64,000 bases of DNA from Polytrichum commune (lineage: Eukaryota > Streptophyta > Polytrichopsida > Polytrichales > Polytrichaceae): assembly GCA_950295325.1 (NCBI GenBank), contig OX485808.1:40134527-40198526 (forward strand). Direction: 5' to 3'. The position numbers and the translations under genes are program-made. Numbering within the stretch: position 1 is the first letter of the stretch; every line of letters starts with the position of its first letter. The notes below the pieces were generated by a model that saw nothing but the letters and a program-made list of their open reading frames with translations, was not told where the DNA came from and did not search any database. Of the stretch, positions 37,288 through 49,924 are shown in pieces.

Positions 37288-37775
37288 GGGCCACTTCACA
37301 CACGAGACCGAGAGCCCGTGACCATTACACTTCAAGCACTCTCATTGGTGGAAAAGGCGGAGCCAGTCCAAGTTCGCTTCACCCTACGCTTGAGGGACCA
37401 AAGGAGTATGTGAATGCAAGATGGATGTAAAGTTTACATGGATTCCTACATGGCATCAAATGGATCATGTTTCATGGTCACTTGGACTATTTTCAAAAAC
37501 CACCTCTTGGAGGTAGACCTAACATAAAACCAGGAGACCATGGCACTCCCAACACTCACAACCATTGGTTTATTTCATTTTATCATGCATGAGGACCCAC
37601 GTGAATAAAAATTCATTGAAATAGCATGTGGTCGAGGGTCCAGTCACATATGATGTCACACTACTCTTGAGGATCCGTGACCACACTGCATGATTTTGGA
37701 GGTGTCGGCCTTTGGACAATTTCTTTTGGGCTCTCACAATTTCATGGTCACGGCTCTTGGCTCGTGTGTGAAGTG
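37288..37775 (+). mobile_element. PIF/Harbinger-like MITE, copy A4, right end damaged
   Basis: The left end is intact (TTA then GGGCCACTTCACACA). The right end stops at GTGTGTGAAGTG without the final GCCC or a matching TTA, so a few terminal bases are lost. The interior is very similar to A3. Confidence 0.8.
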
Positions 37776-39448
37776 TGTTGATTGCCTCTGTTGGGAAGAG
37801 AAGACATTGCAATTATATGGGAGGAAGTTAGAAATCACCCGAACAAACCCTAACATCCCAAGAATGACACTCAAAACCTCCCATCTACAATGTTGTAAAA
37901 AGAGAGCACGCGAAGAGCGACACTCGTAAAGCCTACATGATATCATCCTTAATTTCATCATAACCAACCATAGTTTCCATTATAATTGGATGATCCTACC
38001 TATACTTTTGAGATATAAGTCTAACTATGGGTGCTTTTCTACAATCTAGTTGCATTTATTCATGAAGCAACTATAAGAATGAAAGTAAGGGGAAAAAATG
38101 CCATAATATATTATATTTTTCTAAGAGATTAGTAATACAAGTCTTAAGTATGTGCCTCATATTGTATGATTTGGGTTTCATCATACCCTATCTTCTTTGA
38201 GCATATAACATGGTATTTGTGAAAACGTCACATGACACATGAAAATATCACAAATGTTATTTTCTTGAATACAAGGAAGGTCCGGTTGCATTGGTCTTTG
38301 AGTCAACTTTTGTCAACTACATTTGGACGTATTTACAAAATGCTAGTAACACGTGCACATGATAACAAGGGAAAAAGTCTTTTTAGATCATGAATGCTAT
38401 GTTCATCATTGCTATTTCAAGCATTCTTGATACCAATCAAAACATAACATTCATGATATAAAAATACTTCTTTTTTACTCCATGGACTTGTACCATACGT
38501 GCTCATACAAAACTCGTTTCAAATGCAATTTTTTTCAAAGTTGAAGTGCACTCCACAAGACTACAAACTAAGTTGACCTTGAAAAAATAAGCCACATGTG
38601 AATGTGACATTTTCATGAATACTATGTTATATGGATTACTTTTTATCAGTCAAATCCATATTAATACGCAAGCAAGAATTGTTGCATTCGAGTGTACCTC
38701 TCATACCAATGAAAGCTACTTGGAATAGTATGTAGTATGGGTTTATTTATTATGGGTAATTTGACATCAAGAGTAATTTCATAGGCCCTGGATTAGTATT
38801 ATGAGACTCATGTATAAATGAATTAACCACAATCTCATAGGGGACATGTTTGTTAACATGCTAGAGATACTCTCATGTGCAACAATTCCCCTCTTGCCAA
38901 TATCAATCAATTGTTGAGCAATCACACAAAGTTCACAAATCCACCCCGCAGCTCAAACATTAACTTCCACAAATGGCCAATCCTTCCCTACAAGAAAACA
39001 TGTGTCTAAATGATATGGTAAGGCAAAATGGCCAAAATGACATTGTGTCTATAGACCCGGTAGCAACATAGTTGTGTCAAAATGGATGGAAACTACCAAT
39101 TTTAAAAAGTTACCCTTGCAAACAAGTCTACATGACACGATGTCATTTTGATCATTTGGGTCAATTTGGACCCGTGTTTGTTTGTAGATATTAGCCTTTT
39201 ACTCCCCACTAGGAGAGTCCATCGATGTTGGATTGCAAGGTTATAATACCACAAAATTAACCTTACTGCATACTTGTGACATCCATCTATTGAATGAAGG
39301 TGTGATCCCTCTTTTGTGGGTCGCACTTCTTACACCACCTTGTTGATCGGATAGATCCCTTATTAACCATCACGATTACCCAAAGTCGGTGCTCTTCTAA
39401 AAGCGTTCTCGCATCCTTCTTGCACCGCTATCATGAACGGCCATTGAA

Positions 39449-39940
39449 GTGGTGCTATTTTGTACTCAATGCTGCATACGATCAATCGCTTTTAACAATG
39501 ACTTACTCGATGACAATTGCACACTTGTTGGCGTCGGCTTAAAGATGAAAAATAGATGTTGCCGAAAAGGAAGGCGTTACTTTTTAAGGCCCGAGTACCT
39601 TAGTGCCGCACCACAATTCCCTTGTAATCCTCCACGTTCCGAAGTCCTCCTCTCCTCTCCTCTCCTCTTCGAGGTTGTTTTCATCCGTGCAACTTCACAC
39701 GGATCGTGTGATATGGACAAAGCTCGGCAAAGATCTTCCAAAGGAGTCGCCGATGTGATGATCTTCTCCTCACCGCGAGGTGTCCAAGTTTTTGCCAACG
39801 ATTTTGACCTCCATTTGTTTTTGCCAACTTTTTTCATACCAATTAGGTGCACCGCCCAAGCCGACCACGTTCACACACCGGTAGCACACAAGGCCATTCA
39901 AAGGCAAATTTCATTTGAACGTGCCACGTGTCCTCAATAG
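39449..39940 (+). other. 163-codon orphan ORF in a CpG-richer stretch
   Basis: The frame is open for 163 codons within 39350-40300, which has more CpG than its surroundings. It has an internal CTCCTCTCC repeat and a Cys-rich start. No domain or homologue was recognised. An overlapping 91-codon frame on the other strand is equally plausible, so neither is called a gene. It could be part of a less methylated or younger insertion. Confidence 0.2.
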
Positions 39941-40527
39941 TGGGCAATTTCATCTTGTACTATACAAACTTTACTAGTGTGAAAATCACATTGAGGCGGA
40001 CATGCTACCCTCGAATATGAAAGCCGAAAGGTGGGCTTGGACTATACCTTAGTAGGAGTCGTTTTGAGAATGAGGTGCTAGGGTAAAGAGAAGCACCGCA
40101 AGTGGGAACACGAGCCCGCGAATGTGGGCTCTTAGGACACACGTCAAAGAGCCCTAGACTCATTCGGTGGAAATTTATCAACGTAGATGTAAAGGATGAT
40201 ATTGACAGCCGAATCGCATCACAAATAACAAAATCGGCATTTTTTGGTCGTGTGCTCATGAAACACTTCACCTTGATTCGACGGTTCCAATTATTATAGA
40301 GTTGGTGCCAACCTTTTTATTGCTCAACACGTAAAAAGAATTACACTCGAATGAATAATGTGCACGGCGTAGAGATACTCATTGGATACACATTATCAAT
40401 CACTATGGTCAAGTGCCAACTATAGTTTGAAGTGACACATCAAACAAGTAGTACAAATTTGGATTGTTGTATATTATAGTGTGGAGTGCAAACTATAGCT
40501 CGAAGTGGTGAAGGTTGAACTTGGAGT

Positions 40528-41173
40528 GAGTGTAAGCATGGTAAAGTGGACCAAAAAAATGGCCTGGTATTTTAAAATCATAGTGTTTTTGGTCAAACGT
40601 CTTAAAGTAGTAGCACAATGTTGTTTAAATTGAATACTTTGTCATGGTGACTTCTATTGTTACGTTAAGTACTCAAATTTAGAATACCAAGATGAGGTTT
40701 TCAAAACTTATCATTAAAAGTAATGTTAAAAAACAAACGACTGGATCTGGTTTTGGATGTAAATTTCATGACCTTAATTATTTTGAGCATGATTTTTTTC
40801 ATAGTCCTTAAATTGATTATACACTTGAGGTCATCCTAAAAAAAATTACATATATTTAAAAGAATAAATTGGTAGAAAATCATCAATTCAATGTAAGTTT
40901 ATCATGTTTTAAACAAAATTTTGGCAATTAGTTGTTGTCTATCACCACTTGCACACCCACTTGCACCGTCCTCTAAAATATGTAGATTTTGTTTTAAGAT
41001 TGTTTTGTAGATTGTCAACATAATTTGCTTGGCTTTGTAAATTAGTATGCATTTTGAACATGTATAATCATTTATTTTTTTCACAAAATTCAAAGTTAGT
41101 ATATTGTTTTGAAACACCGTCAATTAAACTTGTGCAAGGATCAAGAGCTATCCACTTTACCGTACTTGCACCC
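40528..41173 (-). mobile_element. Inverted-repeat element, family B copy 2
   Basis: The ends are GAGTGTAAGCATGGTAAAGT and, inverted, GGGTGCAAGTACGGTAAAGT. The interior matches the copies at 30.6 and 55.1 kb in reverse. No long ORF is seen. The target duplication is unclear. Confidence 0.7.
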
Positions 41174-41628
41174 TAGTACAACACACACAACGTATTTATG
41201 GACGGTAGTGTGAGTTTATCAATCATTGCATTGCCTTAGATTATTCCTATCACAAGTAGTAATATTGTCACTCATCGCCGGCTCTCGGCCGGAAGCAAAA
41301 ATTAATATTTTGTAATCAAATCTCTTGCCTATAGCCAGACTCTCCTCATTGAAAATGGCCTTCTTGGTTCCTCAGGTCATAGTCTCTTCTCTTCGTCTTT
41401 AGTAGACAATTTATAACCTCTACCTGATGCCTATTGCCTATTGTATTCACTCTTAAATGACACTCATCTGACTATAGCCTACCACTTCTATCTTAAGTCC
41501 AAAAGACAAGAAATCAAATATTTCTTTTTAGATCATAGCCTAAAATTAGGTTCTACACTATCCAACCTGCACAATTCAATTGCTTGACAATACACATGGT
41601 GCATCTTTTCCTTCTTAATCACCTTGTT

Positions 41629-41704
41629 CAACTCATAATTTCATCTTCCAAGAGGATCTCTTGTCCAACTCATAATTTCATCTTCCGAGAGGATCTCTTG
41701 TCCA
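41629..41704 (+). repeat. 37-bp direct tandem repeat, two units
   Basis: AACTCATAATTTCATCTTCC is followed by A/G-AGAGGATCTCTTGTCC twice, with one base difference. A very recent local duplication. Confidence 0.85.
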
Positions 41705-43200
41705 AGATGTGCTAGCAAGTTCCACCAAGTCAACAAGGCTTTTCAAGGGGGAGATAGGATTGTACATATGAGCATACCTCTCATTTATTTATGTCAAGAA
41801 CTTGTCTCCTATAAATTTTTGGTGCATTCATTCAATTGTGTCTCATTAGATTAATTCAATGCCTTCAAGAGCTAATTTCAATGTAATTAACCTCCTACCA
41901 ACATTTTAATTCAAAGCGTGTTTGTTGGATGAATGAGAAGTACATTAGTATGCAATAAATCCATTTCACCTAAAGGATGAGCCAAGTAGAGCTTGAAGGG
42001 TGCTAGGAGCAAAAGGTTTGTCACAAAGTGGGAGCTGGATGTCATTCTGAACATATAAACTGAAATAAAAATAATCACCGAGGCATGTGAGCTCTTGATG
42101 TGAATAGACAATTGTACTCTCTTACATTGATCATGTTTTAATAAGCATCAAAGTAAGGGTATTTTCTATCATTTTGGAGGTGGTCATCATATATAAGTCT
42201 GAGGTGGGGGATACTAACACATGTCTTCCAGTGTTATCTGTTTGTTGAGGATTGGGTACATGAGATATTTTATAGCGATTTCGTGGAGGCCATTTTGAAC
42301 AAGGGGGACATTGAAGTCCCCCCTACTAGAAAATGTGTGTGTGCGTGTGTGTGGGTGTGGGGGGTCTATCTAGCCATGTTTCGCATTTTCCTAGCCTTAG
42401 GCAACCCAACTAAAACTTGTGGCCTTTTTTTTCCTTCTCTTTGTTGAAAGATGTTACATGCCATGTCTGGATTGAAAAAAAATTATATTCATATTCTTGA
42501 AGGGCCTACTTGTACACAAAACCCATAATGAGTGCACCTCTCCTTGAAGATTCACAATCCAATATGTATATCTCCACTTCCGATTGGTAATCAAGCAATT
42601 GACTTGGATTTCATCCCGGAATGAAACCATCAATAATGCATTCAAATAACGTGGAATTAAAAAAAAAAAAAAAAAACTCCACGTTTGCAATAAGGACATT
42701 TTTTAAAAACTTACAAATTACAGTGGTTTCCATAATTTTGAAAACTAACCTGACTAGTGTGTGAAATAAACTTCTTTTTACAAATTTGACATTTCAAGTT
42801 ATAATGCACATGTTTTTCCCAAGTGAATTTATGCAAGTTTAATTCATACAATTTTTCAAAAGTATCAATCCTCAATTCTGAGATGAAGATTATGAAGATC
42901 AATGCACATAAAAAATGAGGATCGTGACCTAAAATAAAATTTGAAGTGCTTTATAAAAATTCTGAAATTTCTTAATTTCAGAATTTCAATCCTCACTGTA
43001 AGTTCCACTGTAAACATATCACTACCAACTGCTTAGTGTGTGAGGGTTAGTGTACGGTGATGCTCTCAGTGCTCAAAAATGGTTTTCCTCATGCTATTTG
43101 TGGAATGCACAAAATGGTGTGAAGATGTGATAAGATCGTTGAATTTTCTTGGTTTTCTCAGTAGTGTGAAAATGAAGTTCATTATGTTTTAAATATGAAA

Positions 43201-43412
43201 ACTACACTACATATTGTATTTAGTGTCACTTACTCACAATGCTATATCTATTTACCGTACATCTCATATGTTACCAAAAAATGTCAGATTGGTTTTTTGG
43301 ACATTATAGAACATTAACAATTTGATTTGGTAGAAACTTTCACCAATAGTATGAAGATGTAGCATTGTGTAATTCCAAATAGTAAGTGACACTTAACATC
43401 ATTTTCGGTGTA
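43201..43412. mobile_element. Mariner/Stowaway-like MITE with palindromic ends, D4
   Basis: The left end ACTACACTACATATTG leads into TATTTAGTGTCACTTAC. The right end has AATAGTAAGTGACAC and ends CGGTGTAC. It shares TAGCATTGTGTAATTCCA with D3. A right-end-like fragment without a partner lies at 25518-25560. Confidence 0.65.
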
Positions 43413-43604
43413 CTTTACACCGTTGGAAAACTTTGACATCACCCAAACCTACACATGTAAGACCTGGAATCTACTCAATTCTAATACTAGTGTATATATA
43501 ACTTTTGTTCATTGTTACACTCCCAATCAGATAAATCTTTAAGCTTTATAGACGCTTTTAATCTACATAACATTATACAACTCTTTGATTGGGTTCCATG
43601 TAAC

Positions 43605-43758
43605 CAAGTTTCACATGAGCATAATTCTCCTTTGATTATGGTTCCTCGTTTATGGGAGCACTCAAGATGTGTACTATGAACTTTTCGACAAGGAACTATA
43701 TATTATCTAAGTCTTTGCACAGAGACCATCATGTAGCTGCTTTAGTAATGTTATGTAC
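43605..43758 (+). repeat. Dispersed repeat H, copy 1
   Basis: It shares CACATGAGCATAATTCTCC, ACTATGAACTTTTC, ACCATCATGTAGCTGCTT and TAGTAATGTTATG with 59618-59787. The last motif resembles the family I foldback terminus, so this may be part of a larger element. Confidence 0.6.
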
Positions 43759-43872
43759 AAATCACCAAGATGTAATCAACATAAAAATCACACCACAACT
43801 AAATAGTGCTTTAATATGATTTTTCTCATGTTTTGGAGGCAGTAAACATTGGACTCTTGTGAGTACATAAGA

Positions 43873-44160
43873 CACTCCCTCCGCCCCAAAATGATTGTCC
43901 TGCCTCTCGAATTTTTTGTCCCAAAATGATTGTCCGGTTCATCTGCCCGGCTAGAAATTTGAGGCTCAAAGTCAAATAAATTTCGTGCCAAACTTTCATC
44001 ATCAACAAGCCTTTCAACACCGCAACTTCGGAGGGCGTTTCGGAGTAGTTGATGTTTTCTATTTGAAGAGTCTCACTTACAACTACTCAGTCAACTGCCA
44101 GCGGGCCTTAATCTCGCCAAAGTTAAGAACACGGACAATCATTTTGAGACAGAGGGAGTG
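43873..44160. mobile_element. Stowaway-like MITE (CTCCCTCCG ends)
   Basis: The ends read CACTCCCTCCGCCCCAAAAT and, inverted, CACTCCCTCTGTCTCAAAAT, both continuing GATTGTCCG/T. This is very close to the classic plant Stowaway terminus CTCCCTCCGTCCCA. A second internal copy of the end motif lies at 43918-43938. Length is 288 bp. A clean TA duplication is not visible. Confidence 0.8.
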
Positions 44161-46383
44161 AAATAAAATCCATTGAACCTCTTCCAAAAATCCGCTAAGA
44201 GGTCGGTTGAGAGGTCTTTTCAGCCTTTTTGAGACAAGTATGTAAAGGTTGCTTGGGGTGGTTCTTGCCAGCCTGTTCATGTAAAAAAATAAGACTTGTT
44301 TGCAATTAATGGCGATTGTGAGGATTGAGATTTGAGTGTCAAAAGTGCAACAAAGTTTTCAACCAAACCCCCATCATGTGGCAACTTCGCTGACAAACAC
44401 CTACTCCATACTACTAAGCTCCTCGCGATTCGATGGTTTTGAATTCATTGTTTAATCCCACCTTCGAAGGAGGTTACGCCACGCAATTTCACGCTTTTTT
44501 AACGTCACCACAGCTGTCGACTCCTCAGTGGCTACGTGGACTTATAGCGTAAGAAACTAGCAACATTGGGCACGGGCCAACTAGCCTAGTTATGAGATTA
44601 TGACCGGTAAATGGCCACATGCGTGGCACTAGTTAAAGGGGCCAAGTGCAAGACGTGTTGGCAAGAGAAATGTGATGGACTTTCACTTATGATTGGCTCC
44701 GGTCGGACCTCTTTAGCTTTTAGATTCAACTCCCGTCATAGTCCCATCAAAACCACTTCACTTAGAATTTAGGGAGATTTCAAAACCATTCCCCGGCTTT
44801 TTGGATGCCTTGGAAAGATCGAGTATTATAGTTAGCCTCACCACTCGACCACATACTAGGTGCAAATTGTCAAGGACTTATAGGGAGCTTCTCCACCCTA
44901 TATATATTGAAGGACAAGATCTACTTTAAACTCAACGTTGGAAAATATCCATGTAGTTATATTAGTGAGATTTTCTAATATTACATGGATTGTGTGCCTC
45001 AACTTATTTCCAAATTAGGGTAAAAAAGCTTGCATGATTATGCATATACAATCATGAATCTTTTCTTAAGTCTAACATCTCATCACCCAAGCTTCATGAG
45101 GAGTTTTGTGGGTCTGGGATAGCAAGGGTTTATGCCCACAATATTTCATCAAACCTTTGAAACTATCAAGTTCCGGCTCATGACAAGGAAATTCTACTAA
45201 GATTTTTTTGGACAAAAAAGAAACTCAACATGTTGACTAAATAATGCTATATATTTTAGATGTTCTAGTAATGAAAATGGATCTACACATGACATCGAAT
45301 TTGTAAGGTGTTACCCAACTACTTTTTTCATGAAAAGTTATCATTTTTACACCCACTGGAAATCTGCAATGCATAATGAAGTTCAAGTCTGATGGAGACT
45401 TTGATATGACTAAACAAAACCGCATTTTGAGACACTTGCTTATATTATGCTGCACTTGAATGCTCTTCAAGAGGCACAATGTCACATGGAGGAAACCACA
45501 CATTTATTTTTTTAACATACTCGTGTTTGCATTTGATGCAACGTGGTGAGTTTGAACATAGCCCATTGGGTAATAAACACCCCGAATATGCCTCACGCCA
45601 AGCCATAGGCGGGCTTGAAGCTTGAAGTACCTATTCCAATGATCAATTGATGAGGGAGGGTCAAATGGTCCACCACAAATTTTTGGAGCAAGCTTTTGTC
45701 CTCCAAGTTTGACTGCCATGTGAAAGGCTTCAATGCTCAAATTATGGGGCCGGGGACGATTCCTATAGCTACTCCGAGCGCCAATACGATGGTTCCATCA
45801 AGTCTCGTCTCAAGACCGTCATCAAAAGAAAAAACTCGGCAACAACATCAAGTTTTTTTTCTTCTTCTTCTCACAACTTCTCTTTTTGCCCTCATGTCCG
45901 CCCTCGAAAAACGACATGAGCCTCTATTAACATAATGGAAAAGCGAGGTGAGAAGCGGTGTGTGTGCAAAATAACTTATTGGAGCACGGGGCTCACGTCC
46001 ACTCTCAAATTTCAATAAACTTGGAGTCAAGAGCAAATGCCATGTGTAGTAATGGAGACCTACATATGCATGTTTTTAAAGTGGGCCATGTGATGCGTGT
46101 GCCTTCAAAGAAATGTTTTTTCCCACACCAAACACAGCTGGAGTGGCGGTGGTGGTGCTTTGTGTGAAAAAAGAAAAAAATCCAACTGATGTAACTTATA
46201 ACCTATATTTACTCTTTGGAAATTACCGAGGTGTACGATGCCAATTGGTGGGCCGAATATTGCAGATGTGATATACTTGTCATTTTGGAGTCTTAAACAT
46301 CCATTCTGCACTAAATAAAGAAGTTCTCGTATGATACGGTGTAGCAAACTAGTTTGACGTGTGTTGTCCCGGCATGTTGCAAG
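44161..46383. other. Gene-free stretch
   Basis: Base composition varies, with CpG-containing patches near 44.4-44.7 and 45.7-46.0 kb. ORFs of 62-88 codons show no recognised domain. Confidence 0.45.
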
Positions 46384-46815
46384 GTGCTGCAAGCATGGTA
46401 GACTGGACCCAAACAATGCTCTGGTATCTTAGTACCAACATGCTTCTTGGGTCCAACACCTAAAAGTAGTAGTAAGATGTTGTTTGAGTTGTACATTTTT
46501 TAATGCTGACCTTTATTGTTGTGTTAAGTACTCAAGTGTAGAATATCAAGATGAGAACTTCAAAACGTATCATTAAAAGTGAGGCTCAAAAGCAAATGGC
46601 GAGATTTGGTTTTAGATGTAAATTTCATAACCTTAATTTATTATTATTATTATTATTATTATTTTGTTTCCAGATTCCTTGAATTCATTATACACTTGAG
46701 GTCATCATCAAATTTTTTTAAGAAAATCATCAATTCAACGTAAATTTATCATATATATGTATTGGACAATCAGTTGTTCAATATCACTACTTGCACCGTA
46801 TTCTAAAAAGTGTAG
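46384..46815 (-). mobile_element. Inverted-repeat element, family B copy 3, truncated
   Basis: It begins GCAAGCATGGTAGACTGGAC and follows copy 2 through the poly-TTA stretch to CACTACTTGCACC. The last 200 bp or so and the right terminus are missing. A degraded coding-like segment begins shortly after it. Confidence 0.65.
46637..46664 (+). repeat. TTA microsatellite inside family B copy 3
   Basis: Nine TTA units. The other family B copies lack this expansion, so it arose after insertion. Confidence 0.9.
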
Positions 46816-46878
46816 ATTTTTTTCCCAAGGGGTGGACATATTTATGTTGCGCTGGTGATTACCCAAGGCTTTTGCTAC

Positions 46879-47449
46879 CTATTGCGCAAAGGACTCATTA
46901 TGGTAGCTGACCATTGCATCCACGATCGCATGTTTTGTAGCAAATTGAGATGCGGTGTTGGCACATTTGACCCTGTATAACTGAACAAAAACCCCAACAA
47001 CCACCTCCTTGTATGCAAGCAATGCTTTTGATGGAAAAATGTGGTCATACAAGTCATCTACCAATTTTCTGTGATTTAATGCCTTCTGCAACACGATCTT
47101 TCTTGACAATGAACTAGGATACACACTTAAATGAGATCTAATGAAATCGGCTTTGAGAAATGCTACCCTACGTTGCTCACTATCAGACATTGTTTTCCAT
47201 GCAAACTCGATCCCTCTCTTCTTGCGCTATCCATTCTTCTTCCAATTTTGACTCTTGTAGTTATCTATGGATTGCATATTTCTCCTCTCTGTTAAGCTTA
47301 CAACAGGTTTGTCTTGCATTATGTGATGCAAGATTTTATACTGCATTGTCTTCGTTCGAGATTTGTTTATCGCTCACTTGAAGAGCCCTCTTCTGTGGAC
47401 CTAGCCTTCGAAGCCCAATTTTGGCATCCCAAACCTTTTTTGACCCCAT
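46879..47449 (-). pseudogene. Unrecognised coding-like segment, probably broken or a TE remnant
   Basis: Two open stretches lie on the minus strand. One runs from ATG at 47449 for 37 codons to 47336 and contains KKVWDAKIGLRRLGPQKR. The other covers 47190-46879 (103 codons) and contains RSHLSVYPSSLSRK and RKLVDDLYDHIFPSKALL. The amino-acid make-up looks protein-like, not random. Between them all frames have stops, though a GT donor (GCA|GTATAA) and several AG acceptors would allow an intron. No family was recognised. Family B copy 3 ends just downstream. It may be a degraded transposon gene. Confidence 0.3.
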
Positions 47450-49785
47450 AATGCTAAGGAGGTGCACAAATCTTGCAATCCCACTAAGTGAAGCAATCAG
47501 ATAGGTGGTAATAACTTATAAGCACATCGCTAAAACCCCTCCTAACTTCCAAGCCACAACGAAAACGATGTTAGCCTAGAGTGCACTTACTAATGGGAAG
47601 CTCTTCTGGCGTTGATGTTTGAAACAACAACAAAGGCAATTCCATAGTGTGTACCCTAAACATGCATCAATTTTGCTAGCACAATGCTCATTGATACTGT
47701 AACAAAGGCAAACAACATTGCACCACAATGATGCAAGCAAAATGATGGTATGCATAACAATGAGTAGGTCAAGCCATAGAAAGGAATCCGCAATGAAGGA
47801 GAAACATTGTGCTCCTTGCGAGGGAGAGATGGGTATCAAAACCCTAAGTTCATCCTAATTGTACATGTGGCTGACCAGGAGATGCTTGATCTTTTCCCAC
47901 CCAGTGCACATAGCAGTAACTATTAATAGTAGGTTGAATTTCCTTTTTAGAATTATCCAGGGAAGTCAAATTAACCAGTCATGATATGAGTTAGTAGTAA
48001 AAAAAGGACTAGGTAAGGATAAGGTTGAAGATATTAATGAAGAAGAACCATTATTGAAATTTTGGTCAAAATTAGAAGTAAGAAGTTTAGATAAGAGTAG
48101 TAGAAAGTATTTAAGTATGGGTGGAAAATGTCAAGTGTGACCAATTTATAGAAGTCTTGTGTATGGTTACCAATTCGACTAAATGAGTGGGGATGTTGAT
48201 AGAACCCTTACTATGAGTATGTGCATCTTGAGTTAAAGTTGATATGGTAGTTTGTGGTGTTTTGATAATTTGTATGATGTTAGTTGTATTAAGGATCTTA
48301 GCTAGCTCTAAGGTCACTATTGCTAATGAATTATTGGGTCTAGAAGTGTATGGGGTTGGGATACACTTGGAGGTAGAGAGTAGTATTGTTATATGTTAAA
48401 TGGTAGGCGGCAACACCAATTCCTAGACGATTGTAGAGATATTTGGAATGTTGGGGTTCCTAGGTGATATTAGGTGGTTAATGGGGAAATTGGTCTCTAG
48501 AATTAAGGACAATAGGAGCAATGGTGGGGAAGGGGCTACTAGTCCTTGGAGTTGGAATAGCTAGTTAGGTAGCCCTACAAGTTATGAGTAACTTGACGAC
48601 TTAATAGGCGATCGAGGAAGGGGCTACCGCGTATCAAAAAATTGAGTGTACCAAAAGGGGGGAGCAAACTGGCTGGTAGTCGTAGTGTATAAGGACGAAC
48701 CTGATAGTATTGATAGTAAAATTATACCGGTAACAAGTTGGTGTAGGAACCCTAACCGGTAATCTTCTAGAGAGATATTTGGTATTGGTATGCGACTGGT
48801 AGACCCATTCCAAAGAATCAAATCCCACATCTTCCTAATTTCATATTCTTATCAAGTACTTTCAATATATGATATACATTGTGATAGTCTTTAGAAGGTC
48901 CATAATAAAGTCCTTCCTCCATCAAATTCCCAATATTGTCTTAAAAAGCCTTGTAAGGATGTCATATATGATGTTCACAAGGCAACAATAAGTCCCTTTT
49001 ATTACTAGGGTGGTATTATTTATACCACATTATATGAAATTTATGAGAACCACCCATAAACATGGACTGTGTCAGTCCATAGTGGACCACTGTAGTACAC
49101 ATTAGCCCTTGATAGAGATGTAGTACAAAACTATCAATATCTAGTACCAAGTCTTTGAGTTTAAAAACAACTCAGGGTTCACCTCTAGACTTACTTAGCA
49201 CTTCCTGTTTATAACATTGCTCACCTCCCACTTAGTGCCCTAGGGAGAAGAATAGGTAATTTGGCCAAGAGTTGGGAATAAAGATCTTGTCATTCTTGAA
49301 AATCAGTGCATGTAGTCAAGTTAGTGTTGTGGCAAGGTTGCCATGGAACATAACATCTCTATAACATCTCTTGTATTTAGGATGGGTGGCTCAAGGAGCG
49401 TGAGGCTTGATAATGTTATCTCAAATAGATTCACGAAACCACTATATTAAGACATGTGCAATTAGGTTGCCTTCATGAATAGGTTGCCTTAGCTACCCAT
49501 GCAGCTTACTTTGGGTCAAAAGCAAATCACAAATACCTATAAAAATGTTTATTAATATTTGTATTATAACAATCACATGTAAATGTAATTATTATTGTAA
49601 AAAATTGTTATCATGGTAATAAATATTCCAAATAGTGTGGAATGTCAATATATTAGCGCGGGGCAAACTAATTGCACACATTAGTGTAAAATACTCACAC
49701 CTTCGTATACCTACTTAAGCCCTTTGTTGATTGTATTCTAGTTGGACCATTATACTAGTTCAAATTGTAAAGTTGAATAATAGCT
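47450..49785. other. Gene-free stretch with strand asymmetry
   Basis: From about 47890 to 48840 the plus strand is rich in purines and GT-containing words while C is scarce, unlike the flanks. Minus-strand frames here are short and broken by stops. It may be an old retroelement remnant; no domain was identified. Confidence 0.4.
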
Positions 49786-49918
49786 TTAGTTAGCCAAGGG
49801 TGAGGGGGGAAGGGAGCATGAGCTGTTGTGGGTGGGAATTGGCATCAACAATCACCACGCCGTGTTCAAGCCCATTAATGCTTCATGTATTTAACACCAT
49901 TTGCAATAGTGTTGTCAC
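49786..49918 (-). pseudogene. Decayed tandem copy of the MYB last-exon 3' end
   Basis: Read on the minus strand, this segment repeats 49923-50064, the stretch encoding the conserved C-terminal motif through the stop codon. Shared features include the AATGGTGTTRAA block, CAATTCCCAC, CAGCTCATG and the CTAACTAA around the stop. The copy has in-frame stops and small indels, so it no longer encodes the motif. It lies immediately downstream of the real stop with a period of about 137 bp and may be transcribed as part of the 3' UTR. It was probably a local tandem duplication that left the first copy functional. Confidence 0.85.
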
Positions 49919-49924
49919 ACTAAG

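Larger units (their letters stand above)
37776..43200. other. Mostly gene-free stretch
   Basis: Apart from the orphan ORF block (39350-40300), family B copy 2 and the 37-bp tandem, this is AT-rich with no gene signal. An A17 tract lies at about 42660-42676. Confidence 0.45.
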
